Source: an uncultured Pelagibacteraceae bacterium (GTDB lineage Bacteria > Pseudomonadota > Alphaproteobacteria > Pelagibacterales > Pelagibacteraceae). From it: a stretch of DNA of 64,000 nt. Of the stretch, positions 9,483 to 17,197 are shown piece by piece; the first letter of the stretch is position 1; every line of letters starts with the position of its first letter. Location of the stretch: the NCBI GenBank assembly GCA_902581405.1, contig CACHOJ010000003.1:39764-103763 (forward strand). The letters are read 5' to 3'. The notes under the pieces are model-generated. The model saw only the letters and a list, made by a program, of their open reading frames with translations, was not told the DNA's origin and searched no databases. A program made the position numbers and the translations under genes.

Positions 9483-10412
9483 ATGAATAAAAAAAACGTA
9501 TTAGCTGTTAAAAACTTAAATAAAGTATATTCAAAGAATGGCTCTAAGCAAACCCACGCCCTTAATAATTTAAGCTTAGAAGTGAAAGAGGGTGAAATAT
9601 TTGGTTTATTAGGACCAAACGGAGCAGGAAAAAGCACATTTATAAATATATTAGGTGGATCAGTTATAAAATCTGGAGGTGAAGTTAATGTTTGGGGTTT
9701 CGACTTGGATAAAAATCCAAGACAAGTTAAGGCATCAATTGGTATTGTTCCACAAGAAGTCAACTTTGATCCATTTTTTAGTCCAAGAAAACTCTTAGAG
9801 CTTCAAGCAGGACTGTATGGAATTAGAGAAAAAGATAGAATTACAGATACCATATTAAAGTTAGTATCATTAGAGGAACAAGCCGACAGTTATGCTAGAG
9901 CCTTATCTGGTGGTATGAAGAGGAGATTACTTGTGGCAAAAGCGATGGTACATCAACCTCCAATTATAATTTTAGATGAACCTACCGCTGGAGTAGATGT
10001 TGAGCTTAGAAATACACTATGGGAAAACGTAAGATCGCTTAATAAACAGGGAGTGACTACAATTCTTACAACTCATTACCTTGAGGAAGCAGAAAAAATG
10101 TGTGATAGAATTGGAATCCTGAGTGGAGGAAAATTAGTTGCTTTAGATACGACTAAAAATCTCTTAGAAAGAATTCAAACAAAAATTGTGTATGTTACCA
10201 CAGATAAAAAAACTAATATTAATGATAACACTTTTGAGTCATTAAAAGTCCTATCAAATGATGGAAATAGGTTAGTTTTGTCATATGAGAAGAGTAAACT
10301 AAGCATAGATTCAATAATCTCAGAAATTAAAAAACAAGATATAAAAATACAAGATATTTCAACTGATGATGGAGATCTTGAAGATGTATTTTTAAGACTT
10401 ACAAAAAATTAA
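9483..10412 (+). CDS. ABC transporter ATP-binding protein (ABC-2 exporter type), orphan
   Basis: A 309-residue ATPase with Walker A GPNGAGKST (44-52), signature LSGGMKRRLL (141-150), Walker B IIILDEPTAGVD and the switch His in TTHYLEEAE. The C-terminal extension of about 90 residues after the core domain is typical of ATPases of ABC-2 (YadG/DrrA-like) exporters. Such genes normally sit beside a membrane permease gene, but here the neighbour is regA on the opposite strand and no permease is present in the window. The permease is probably elsewhere in the genome. Substrate unknown. The gene converges with regA with a single base between the stops and has no visible terminator. Confidence 0.88.
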   Translation: MNKKNVLAVKNLNKVYSKNGSKQTHALNNLSLEVKEGEIFGLLGPNGAGKSTFINILGGSVIKSGGEVNVWGFDLDKNPRQVKASIGIVPQEVNFDPFFSPRKLLELQAGLYGIREKDRITDTILKLVSLEEQADSYARALSGGMKRRLLVAKAMVHQPPIIILDEPTAGVDVELRNTLWENVRSLNKQGVTTILTTHYLEEAEKMCDRIGILSGGKLVALDTTKNLLERIQTKIVYVTTDKKTNINDNTFESLKVLSNDGNRLVLSYEKSKLSIDSIISEIKKQDIKIQDISTDDGDLEDVFLRLTKN

Positions 10413-10413
10413 G

Positions 10414-10977
10414 TTATCGAGGAGATCTTTTAGACAGTATTCTTTGAAGAGTTCTTCTATGCATTTTTAGTCTTCTTGCAGTTTCAGAGACATTTCTGTT
10501 ACATAACTCAAAAACTCTGTGTATATGCTCCCATTTTACTCTATCCGCAGACATTGGATTTTCAGGAGGAGCAGGTTTTTGATTAGGATCAGCTAATAGT
10601 GCTTTTTCAACATCATCTGCATCTGCTGGTTTAGCTATATAATCTATGGCTCCTTCTTTGATTGCAGCAACTGCAGTCGGAATATTTCCATATCCCGTTA
10701 ACATTATAATTCTACTTTTAAGGTTTCCCTTTTGTATTTCTTTTACTACCTCCAGTCCATTCCCATCATTCAATCTAAGATCAACAACAGCAAATGCTGG
10801 ACTTTTTGATTTTACGGTATCAATGCCAATTTTTACACTCTCAGCTTGTGTAACTGTAAAACCTTTTTTTTCCATAGCTCTTGCCAATCTTTGTCTAAAT
10901 GGATTGTCATCGTCGACTATCAAAAGCGATTTATCCTCAAAATCGCTTAGTTTTTGAAGTGTTGGTTGATTATTCAT
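10414..10977 (-). CDS. regA: RegA/ActR/PrrA-type response regulator
   Basis: A 187-residue two-domain regulator. The receiver has VDDDNPFRQRL, phosphoacceptor D66 in VVDLRLNDGNG and the Lys in YIAKPADADD. After a Pro-rich linker (near 131-142) comes a Fis-type helix-turn-helix ending NVSETARRLKMHRRTLQRIL and SKRSPR, the hallmark of the alphaproteobacterial redox regulators RegA, ActR and PrrA. In relatives it answers the quinone-sensing kinase RegB/ActS and controls respiration, carbon and nitrogen genes. No regB/actS gene lies in the window. The DNA-binding end is almost unchanged from rhizobial and Rhodobacter proteins, so target recognition is probably conserved. Confidence 0.93.
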   Translation of the reverse strand: MNNQPTLQKLSDFEDKSLLIVDDDNPFRQRLARAMEKKGFTVTQAESVKIGIDTVKSKSPAFAVVDLRLNDGNGLEVVKEIQKGNLKSRIIMLTGYGNIPTAVAAIKEGAIDYIAKPADADDVEKALLADPNQKPAPPENPMSADRVKWEHIHRVFELCNRNVSETARRLKMHRRTLQRILSKRSPR

Positions 10978-11045
10978 AACCCATATATGGAAGTAAAATT
11001 TTATATTTCAATAGCATTATTTACTTTACATTATTAATTATTTCC

Positions 11046-11064
11046 CATAAATGCTGCATTTATG
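11046..11064 (+). repeat. perfect 9-base inverted repeat ahead of polyamine operon
   Basis: CATAAATGC and GCATTTATG flank a single T. As DNA this is a near-perfect palindrome, suited to a dimeric repressor. It overlaps the likely -10 region of the promoter (TTTACA at 11025-11030, then about 17 bases to TAAATG at 11048). As RNA its 3' half can also pair with the downstream hairpin arm. Confidence 0.5.
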
Positions 11065-11065
11065 A

Positions 11066-11096
11066 AACTTGCATACGTGATATGCAGGTTTTTTTT
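11066..11096 (+). terminator. hairpin with U-tract in the leader of the polyamine operon (attenuator-like)
   Basis: AACTTGCATA (11066-11075) pairs with TATGCAGGTT (11081-11090) through ten base pairs, one of them G-U, around the loop CGTGA. A run of eight T follows at once, the form of an intrinsic terminator. It sits only 26 bases before the decarboxylase ATG, with the Shine-Dalgarno AGAGG (11110-11114) after it. The only upstream plus-strand gene ends at 10412, so the hairpin is more likely a leader element than the end of a transcript. It is not listed as a known riboswitch class that I recognise. Confidence 0.6.
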
Positions 11097-11121
11097 GTAA
11101 ATTTTTTTTAGAGGTGCAGAT

Positions 11122-12300
11122 ATGCAAAAATTTAAGTCAGTTGAAGAGTTAGTTAATCAACTGAGACCGGCGAGACCTGTTTATTGTATAAGAAAAAAGT
11201 CAATTAAATTGGCTTCTAAATACTTTCAAAAAAATTTTCCTGGAAAAATACTTTATGCTCTAAAAACTAACCCCCATGCAGTAATTCTTAGGACTGTTGT
11301 TGAGAGTGGTATTAATCGTTTTGATGTAGCATCTATAAAAGAAATAGAGGCCATAAGAAAAATAAGTCCAAATGCGAACTGTTCTTATATGCACACAGTT
11401 AAAAGTAGAGAAAGCATTAAAGAGGCGTATTTTAAATATAATGTTAAGGCCTTTTCTTTGGATACTAAGGATGAATTAATAAAAATTTTAGAAAGTACAA
11501 ATTACGCTAGAGACTTAGAGTTATTTGTTAGAGTTTCTGTGTCTAATGAACATGCAGAGATTGATTTATCAAAAAAATTTGGTGCTATTAATACTGAAGC
11601 AACTGGATTACTTAGATTAACAAAACAATATTCTAAAAAAATTGGAATTAGTTTCCATGTTGGTTCACAATGTATGCACCCAATATCTTATTCAAAAGGA
11701 ATATTTGAAATAGGCAGTATAATTAGAAAAACAAAAATTATTCCAGATGTAATTAATGTTGGAGGAGGTTTTCCAACTATTTACCCTGATCTTATTCCTC
11801 AATCTTTAGAAAGTTATTTTGATGAAATTAAAAAAGGTTTAAATAATTTAAAATTAGATAAGCTTCCAGAGATTATATGTGAACCTGGAAGAGCAATTGT
11901 TGCGGAAAGTGGCTCGACTATTGTAAGGGTTGATTTAAGAAAAAAACAGAAACTTTATATAAACGATGGAACGTATGGAACTTTGTTTGACGCAGGCGTT
12001 CCCAATATAGTTTACCCATCTAAAATGATAACTGATGGAAGAGTAATCTCCAAGAAACTAACATCTTTCGATTTCTACGGCCCAACTTGTGATAGCATGG
12101 ATTATATGAAAGGTCCTTTTATCTTACCTAACAATATAAAAGAGAACGATTATATAGAGCTTGGACAATTGGGAGCGTATGGGTTAACTTTTAGAACTAA
12201 TTTTAACGGATTTTATTCTGATGAAATTTATGAAGTTGAAGATAATCCAATCATGACGATGTATGACAAAGAGGCAAATAAAGAGTTTCTTGTTGCTTAA
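11122..12300 (+). CDS. ornithine/arginine decarboxylase-like PLP enzyme (alanine-racemase fold)
   Basis: A 392-residue group IV decarboxylase. PLP-binding Lys48 lies in YALKTNPH, and the family segments HVGSQC, INVGGGFP, CEPGRAIV (phosphate binding) and YGPTCDSMD with the catalytic Cys323 are all present. Eukaryotic-like ornithine decarboxylases share this pattern, and a few members act on arginine or lysine. The operon also holds agmatine deiminase and N-carbamoylputrescine amidase, so this enzyme may make putrescine directly or agmatine for those two. Sequence alone does not decide. AGAGG is seven bases before the ATG, which lies in TATGCAA, able to pair with the leader hairpin arm. The stop overlaps the next gene's ATG (TAATG). 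Confidence 0.85.
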   Translation: MQKFKSVEELVNQLRPARPVYCIRKKSIKLASKYFQKNFPGKILYALKTNPHAVILRTVVESGINRFDVASIKEIEAIRKISPNANCSYMHTVKSRESIKEAYFKYNVKAFSLDTKDELIKILESTNYARDLELFVRVSVSNEHAEIDLSKKFGAINTEATGLLRLTKQYSKKIGISFHVGSQCMHPISYSKGIFEIGSIIRKTKIIPDVINVGGGFPTIYPDLIPQSLESYFDEIKKGLNNLKLDKLPEIICEPGRAIVAESGSTIVRVDLRKKQKLYINDGTYGTLFDAGVPNIVYPSKMITDGRVISKKLTSFDFYGPTCDSMDYMKGPFILPNNIKENDYIELGQLGAYGLTFRTNFNGFYSDEIYEVEDNPIMTMYDKEANKEFLVA

Positions 12301-13340
12301 TGTCAGAAAATAAAAACCTATCAAGTAATAGAAAAAGTGATTTACTCAGTAAAGAGGTAGAGCATATTGATATAACTTCTTTTGACGCTCGAAATATTGT
12401 TTCCTCAATGGAAAAAATGTCATTCGTTTCAAGAGAGACAGCAAATGCTGCAAATATTTTTAATGAAATGATAAGAGATAAAGATTGTACGATCTTTTTA
12501 ACACTCGCAGGATCAACTTCTGCTGCAGGATGTATGCATATTTATAGAGATTTAGTTAAGTATAATATGGTTGACGCTATAGTAGCTACTGGGGCTTCAA
12601 TTATTGATATGGATTTTTTTGAGGCACTTGGTTTTAAGCATTATCAGGGATCTCAGTATCAGGATGATACAGAGTTAAGAAATAACTACGTTGATAGAAT
12701 ATATGATACATACATTGATGAGGAAGAGCTTCAGATGTGTGATAAAACTATTGGGGAAATTGCAGATCAACTGGAGCCTAAAAGTTATACATCAAGGGAA
12801 TTTATAAGAGAGGTTGGCAAATATCTTAAAACTAATGCAAAAAAAAAAGATTCATTAATAGAAGTTGCTTATGATAATAATGTTCCAATTTTCTGTCCTG
12901 CGTTTACTGACTCAAGTGCTGGATTTGGACTTGTGATGCACCAGGAAAGGAACCCAAAAAATCATATTACAATTGATTCAATAAGAGAGTTTAGAGAATT
13001 AACTGAAATTAAAATAAAATCTAAAGGATCAGGACTTTTTATGATTGGAGGAGGTGTGCCAAAAAATTTTATTCAAGACACTGTCATATGTGCTGAACTT
13101 TTAGGTAAAGATGTAGATATGCATAAATATGCTATTCAAATCACAGTTGCTGACTCAAGAGATGGAGCATGCAGTAGCTCAACATTAAAAGAAGCAAGTT
13201 CGTGGGGAAAAGTAGATATTACCAAAGAACAAATGGTTTTTGCAGAAGCAACAAGTGTATTACCATTAATAGCAAGTGATGCCTATCATAAAGGTGAATG
13301 GAAAAATAGAGAGAGAAAAAATTTTTCCAAAATATTTTGA
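12300..13340 (+). CDS. deoxyhypusine-synthase-like aminobutyltransferase, possible homospermidine synthase
   Basis: A 346-residue member of the deoxyhypusine synthase family: LTLAGSTSAAGC near the N-terminus, FMIGGGVPKNF, and the active-site Lys (K304) in SSWGKV close to the C-terminus. Eukaryotic and archaeal DHS move an aminobutyl group from spermidine to the eIF5A lysine, but bacteria have no eIF5A. Plant homospermidine synthase arose from DHS and uses putrescine as acceptor. Its place between a decarboxylase and two putrescine-forming enzymes makes a polyamine-making role, such as homospermidine synthesis, the best guess. The segment equal to the human KHHIANAN, which carries a substrate-binding His, reads KNFIQDTV here, so the chemistry may differ. 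Family certain, product inferred. Confidence 0.82.
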   Translation: MSENKNLSSNRKSDLLSKEVEHIDITSFDARNIVSSMEKMSFVSRETANAANIFNEMIRDKDCTIFLTLAGSTSAAGCMHIYRDLVKYNMVDAIVATGASIIDMDFFEALGFKHYQGSQYQDDTELRNNYVDRIYDTYIDEEELQMCDKTIGEIADQLEPKSYTSREFIREVGKYLKTNAKKKDSLIEVAYDNNVPIFCPAFTDSSAGFGLVMHQERNPKNHITIDSIREFRELTEIKIKSKGSGLFMIGGGVPKNFIQDTVICAELLGKDVDMHKYAIQITVADSRDGACSSSTLKEASSWGKVDITKEQMVFAEATSVLPLIASDAYHKGEWKNRERKNFSKIF

Positions 13341-13343
13341 TTA

Positions 13344-14225
13344 ATGATCAAAAAAATCAAAATAGGTTTAATACAAAGCAAATCTGTAGGTACAATTCAA
13401 TCTAATATTAGTTTAGCTATAAAAAATATTAAAAAAGCTGCAAAAAAAAATGCAAAGATAATATGTCTTCCAGAGCTGTTTCTGACTAATTATTTTTGCC
13501 AAACAGAAAGTCACTCAAACTTTAAATTTGCAGAAAAAATTCCTGGAAAAATTTCAAGAATATTTTGCGATTTAGCAAAAGAACTTGGTGTTGTATTAAA
13601 TATTACAATGTTTGAAAAAAAAACATCTGGGTTTTATCATAACACTAGTATAATTATTAACGAAAATGGTAATATTTTGTCTAAATATCGTAAGATGCAT
13701 ATACCTGATGATCCAGGGTATTATGAAAAATTTTATTTCAGTCCAGGAGACCTTGGATTTAAAAGTGTTAAAACAAAGTTTGGAAAGATAGGTCCTCTTA
13801 TATGTTGGGATCAATGGTTTCCTGAAGCAGCTAGGTTAACGGCTTTAAAAGGAGCTCAAATTATTTTTTATCCTACTGCTATTGGATGGCATCCAAAAGA
13901 AAAAAGAAAGTTTGGAAAATCTCAATTAGAATCTTGGATCACAATGCAAAAATCTCATGCTATTGCTAATGGAACTTATGTGGCTGCCATAAATAGAGTT
14001 GGAGTAGAAACAAAAGGTAAGAAAAAAATTGAATTTTGGGGTAATTCAATGGTGATAGATCCTAGTGGTAGAGTAATTGCAAAAGCAGGAAATAAAAAAG
14101 AAAATATTTTAGTTTGTGAGATAGATTATAAAAAAATAGATACTGCAAGACAGCACTGGCCTTTTTTAAGAGACAGAAGAACTGAATTTTACAAAGATAT
14201 TCTCAAAAATCCCGAGGATGACTAA
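13344..14225 (+). CDS. aguB: N-carbamoylputrescine amidohydrolase (nitrilase superfamily)
   Basis: A 293-residue carbon-nitrogen hydrolase with the Glu-Lys-Cys triad visible: E44 in CLPELFLTNYF, K117 in YRKMHIPDDPGYYEK and C154 in GPLICWDQWFPE. The YRKMHIPDDP and QWFPEAAR segments are typical of AguB, which hydrolyses N-carbamoylputrescine to putrescine, carbon dioxide and ammonia. It begins three bases after the DHS-like gene and overlaps aguA by eight bases, so the enzyme for the preceding step is encoded immediately downstream. Length and motifs agree with AguB of plants and Pseudomonas. A beta-ureidopropionase or other ureido hydrolase is less likely given the aguA partner. Confidence 0.92.
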   Translation: MIKKIKIGLIQSKSVGTIQSNISLAIKNIKKAAKKNAKIICLPELFLTNYFCQTESHSNFKFAEKIPGKISRIFCDLAKELGVVLNITMFEKKTSGFYHNTSIIINENGNILSKYRKMHIPDDPGYYEKFYFSPGDLGFKSVKTKFGKIGPLICWDQWFPEAARLTALKGAQIIFYPTAIGWHPKEKRKFGKSQLESWITMQKSHAIANGTYVAAINRVGVETKGKKKIEFWGNSMVIDPSGRVIAKAGNKKENILVCEIDYKKIDTARQHWPFLRDRRTEFYKDILKNPEDD

Positions 14226-15282
14226 AAAAATAAGTGAATTTAGAATGCCGGCAGAATGGGAACCTCAAAAATCAGTTTGGTTGGCATGGCCTCACAATAA
14301 AAATGATTGGCCTGGATTATTTGAAAAAATTCCAAATGTAGTTGGAAAAATTATAAAATATTTAACAAAACATCAAAGAATAGATTTATTAGTCAATGAG
14401 AACAAAAATATAGATACCACAAGAATATACTTAAAAAAAATAGGTTGTAATATATCTAACATTAAATTTCATAAACTTAAGACAGACAGGCTTTGGTTAA
14501 GAGACTCGGGACCAATATTTCTGGTGAATAAAAAAAATAGAAAAAAGACCATGCTTGATTTTAAATTTAATGCCTGGTCAAAATATAAAAATTTCAGAAA
14601 TGATAACAAAATCAATAATTATATTAGTAGGTACTTAAATATTGAAAGTATTTTACCTAAAAAAATAAATTCAAATAAATTTGAAAGGGTAGTAATGGAG
14701 GGAGGTGCGTTTGATAACAATGGATCTGGCTCTGTATTGCTAACGAAGGAGTGCTTGTTGAGCAGAAAACAAGAAAGAAATAAAGGATTCAAAAAAATTG
14801 ACTATGAAAACATGTTTTCAAAATATTTAAATACAAAAAATTTTATTTGGCTTAATAAAGGAATTGTCGGAGATGACACACACGGTCATATCGATGATAT
14901 CGCAAGATTTGTGTCAAAAAGTACAATTATGATAGCTGTAGAAAATAATAGATCAGATAAAAATTATAAAGCCCTTAAAGAAAATTTAAAAATATTAAGT
15001 AATAGTTATAATGAAAATGGAAAGAAATTTAAAATAATAAAGATTCCTATGCCAAGCCCAGTTGTCATAGACAAAACACGTGTCCCAGCAAGTTATTTAA
15101 ATTTTTTCATTAGTAATAAAACAGTATTAGTTCCAGTATTTAATGTCAAAGAAGACAAAAAGGTTTTAAAAATTTTTAGAAGATTTTTTACTAATAGAAA
15201 AGTTGTTGCTATTGATTGTAGTGATTTAATTTGGGGTTTTGGCGCCATCCATTGCATGACACAACAAGAGCCAAAAATTTAA
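14218..15282 (+). CDS. aguA: agmatine deiminase
   Basis: Converts agmatine to N-carbamoylputrescine and ammonia, the step before AguB. The 354-residue protein begins MPAEWEPQKSVWLAWPHN eight residues in and ends with the catalytic Cys346 in GFGAIHCMTQQEP. WLRDSGP and DDTHGHIDDIARF supply the Asp and His of the guanidine-binding site. All match the peptidylarginine-deiminase-like agmatine deiminases. The ATG lies within the last eight bases of aguB, so the two are translationally coupled. The family is usually 340-370 residues, so the gene is complete. It is the last gene of the operon and stops one base from the convergent yhhQ, with no terminator hairpin between them. Confidence 0.95.
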   Translation: MTKKISEFRMPAEWEPQKSVWLAWPHNKNDWPGLFEKIPNVVGKIIKYLTKHQRIDLLVNENKNIDTTRIYLKKIGCNISNIKFHKLKTDRLWLRDSGPIFLVNKKNRKKTMLDFKFNAWSKYKNFRNDNKINNYISRYLNIESILPKKINSNKFERVVMEGGAFDNNGSGSVLLTKECLLSRKQERNKGFKKIDYENMFSKYLNTKNFIWLNKGIVGDDTHGHIDDIARFVSKSTIMIAVENNRSDKNYKALKENLKILSNSYNENGKKFKIIKIPMPSPVVIDKTRVPASYLNFFISNKTVLVPVFNVKEDKKVLKIFRRFFTNRKVVAIDCSDLIWGFGAIHCMTQQEPKI

Positions 15283-15283
15283 A

Positions 15284-15832
15284 TTAAGCAGCTTTTAAAG
15301 TACCTAATAATAATCTAAAAGGTATCAACATTACTAAAGCAACAATTATTTTAACTGCTAGATCTCCAAATGATAATGTTATCCAAGGTATTCCAGTGCC
15401 ATAAAATGAAATTGAAAAGAATAAAAATGTATCAATGGTAGAACCAATTAATGAAGATACAAGCGGAGCAACAAACCACTTTTTTTGTCTTAAATAGTCA
15501 AATATTTGAACATCAAGTAATTGAGCAATTATAAATGCAGTCCCTGAACCTATTGCAATTCTTACTGAGATTAAATCTGCAAAATTTGTTGAAAAAATTA
15601 AAGTAAACAAAATACCAATTGCAAATCCAAAATAAACAATTTTTCTAGCAGCTAATTTGCCAAAAGACCTATTTGCTAGATCTGTTATTAAAAAAGCTAT
15701 TGGATAACTAAATGCTCCATATGTAAGAAGTTCTTGAAAACCATAATATTGAATTGGAAATTGGACTAAATAATTAGATGCTAAGACAACCAATCCCATT
15801 AAAAATGAGAGTGTTAAAAATACTTTATTCAT
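15284..15832 (-). CDS. yhhQ: queuosine precursor transporter (YhhQ/VUT family)
   Basis: A 182-residue, strongly hydrophobic protein with about six membrane segments. It carries the family features FQELLTYGAFSYPIAFLITDL and NRSFGKLAARKIV, followed by the acidic and polar residues in the helices (AQLLDVQIFD). YhhQ imports preQ0 or preQ1 for queuosine in tRNA. It is shorter than many relatives (about 220) because the N-terminal tail is missing. It overlaps rpmB by one base (TAATG) and shares its promoter. This implies salvage of queuosine precursors; the synthesis genes are not in this window. Confidence 0.85.
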   Translation of the reverse strand: MNKVFLTLSFLMGLVVLASNYLVQFPIQYYGFQELLTYGAFSYPIAFLITDLANRSFGKLAARKIVYFGFAIGILFTLIFSTNFADLISVRIAIGSGTAFIIAQLLDVQIFDYLRQKKWFVAPLVSSLIGSTIDTFLFFSISFYGTGIPWITLSFGDLAVKIIVALVMLIPFRLLLGTLKAA

Positions 15833-16113
15833 TACGCTGATTTACTGACTAAGGATTTTTTTAATTTTTTTAGTCTTAATGATAAATCTCTAGACTTTGC
15901 TGAAATTAAAAATTGGTCAAAACTACCTTTTTTATCTACAGATCTAACACCAGCATTTGAGACAGTTAATCTTAAACTTCTCTTAAGTAGCTCACTTTTA
16001 AACTTAACTTTTTTAAGATTTGGAAGAAATCTTCTTTTAGTCTTATTGTTAGCATGACTAACATTATGACCCTTTAGGGGGATTTTTCCAGTAAGTTCAC
16101 ATTTTTTAGACAT
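15832..16113 (-). CDS. rpmB: 50S ribosomal protein L28
   Basis: A 93-residue basic protein beginning [20 protein letters not shown] and continuing with [15 protein letters not shown], the L28 signature, then the alphaproteobacterial [17 protein letters not shown] stretch. It binds 23S rRNA near the exit-site region of the large subunit. Only one Cys of the zinc-finger type seen in some L28 proteins is present, so it is a zinc-free form. A well-formed promoter lies just upstream, and yhhQ follows with a stop/start overlap. The length is normal for alphaproteobacteria (about 95). Confidence 0.96.
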   Translation of the reverse strand: MSKKCELTGKIPLKGHNVSHANNKTKRRFLPNLKKVKFKSELLKRSLRLTVSNAGVRSVDKKGSFDQFLISAKSRDLSLRLKKLKKSLVSKSA

Positions 16114-16125
16114 AAATTATCAGCT

Positions 16126-16154
16126 TGTATAGGATCTGAATCTTGTTGCGTCAA
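16126..16154 (-). promoter_or_regulatory. rpmB: sigma-70 promoter of rpmB-yhhQ
   Basis: On the minus strand TTGACG (16149-16154) and TATACA (16126-16131) are separated by exactly 17 bases, 12 bases from the rpmB ATG. The -35 box matches five of six consensus bases. The ten bases GCTGATAATT directly after the -10 region recur after the rplU promoter. Confidence 0.65.
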
Positions 16155-16156
16155 GA

Positions 16157-17197
16157 TTAATTTTTAGTCCCAATGGCCTCTGAAACATTTTTAAACCCCT
16201 TATTTTTTAATAAATCAATTAATTCTTTTCTTATTTTTGAAGCTATACGAGGACCTCTATAAACCATTCCAGTATATAATTGAACTAATGTTGCACCAGA
16301 AGTGATTTTTTCAAAAGCATCCTGTCCATTACTAACACCACCCACTCCTATTATTTTTGTTTTATCTTTTAGGATTTTATAAAACTTAGAAATTGTGTCG
16401 TTTGAAATCTTTGCAATTGGTTTACCTGACAGTCCACCTTTTTCTAATTTATTTATATTTTTTAAATTTTCTCTATTCTTGTCTGTTGTATTGGAAACAA
16501 TAATGATTCCTATTTCTTGTTCCATGATGATCTTGGATACTTCATTGATTTGATTATCTTTAAGATCAGGTGAAACTTTTATTGCTAATGGAACATTAGA
16601 ATTTAACTCTTTTTTTTCATTTTTTAGTTTGTCAATCAATGAATTTAGTTCATCCTGGTTATGAAAGTCTCTTAAATTTTCTGTATTTGGTGAGGAAATA
16701 TTTATTGTGATATAATCAGCTAAATTATAAAATTTACGAAAACAAATTAGATAATCCTCAACTCTATTCTTAGAGTCTTTATTTGGTCCAATATTTATTC
16801 CTAAAAAACCTTTTTTATTATTTTCCTTAATTCTCTTACTAATTTCTTCTGAGCCAGAATTGTTAAAACCTAATCTATTAATAAGAGCTTCATCTTCTTC
16901 AAGTCTAAAAACTCTTGGTTTAGGGTTACCAAATTGAGGCTTTGGTGTAATTGTCCCTACTTCAACAAAACCAAATCCAAGATTAAACAGAGGATTGTAT
17001 ACTTCAGCATTTTTATCAAACCCAGCTGCTACACCAATTGGTGAAGATAATTTTTTATCACAAAAAGTTGTTTCTAAAATATGGCTATCTTTAGGTTGAG
17101 TATATGGAATATTATTTAACTTTAGCGCTTTTATTGCTAAAGAATGAGCCACTTCAGGGCTAAATTTAAAAATTAGTGGTCTTAATATATTAAACAT
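16157..17197 (-). CDS. pyrD: dihydroorotate dehydrogenase (quinone), class 2
   Basis: FMN enzyme of pyrimidine synthesis that passes electrons from dihydroorotate to ubiquinone at the inner membrane. The 346-residue length and the N-terminal amphipathic stretch (FNILRPLIFKFSPEVAHSLAIKAL) mark class 2. PIGVAAGFDKN, EVGTITPKPQ and NPKPRVFRL bind FMN and substrate, and the catalytic Ser lies in NISSPNTENLRD (168-169). The C-terminal phosphate-binding IGVGGVSNG is present. The ATG overlaps the end of lysK by eight bases, so the pair is one operon. Confidence 0.96.
   Translation of the reverse strand: MFNILRPLIFKFSPEVAHSLAIKALKLNNIPYTQPKDSHILETTFCDKKLSSPIGVAAGFDKNAEVYNPLFNLGFGFVEVGTITPKPQFGNPKPRVFRLEEDEALINRLGFNNSGSEEISKRIKENNKKGFLGINIGPNKDSKNRVEDYLICFRKFYNLADYITINISSPNTENLRDFHNQDELNSLIDKLKNEKKELNSNVPLAIKVSPDLKDNQINEVSKIIMEQEIGIIIVSNTTDKNRENLKNINKLEKGGLSGKPIAKISNDTISKFYKILKDKTKIIGVGGVSNGQDAFEKITSGATLVQLYTGMVYRGPRIASKIRKELIDLLKNKGFKNVSEAIGTKN

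Noticed and set aside
10978..11121. Known speF leader RNA before the decarboxylase
   Set aside because: The published speF leader is several hundred bases long; this gap is 144 bases and shows a different hairpin order.
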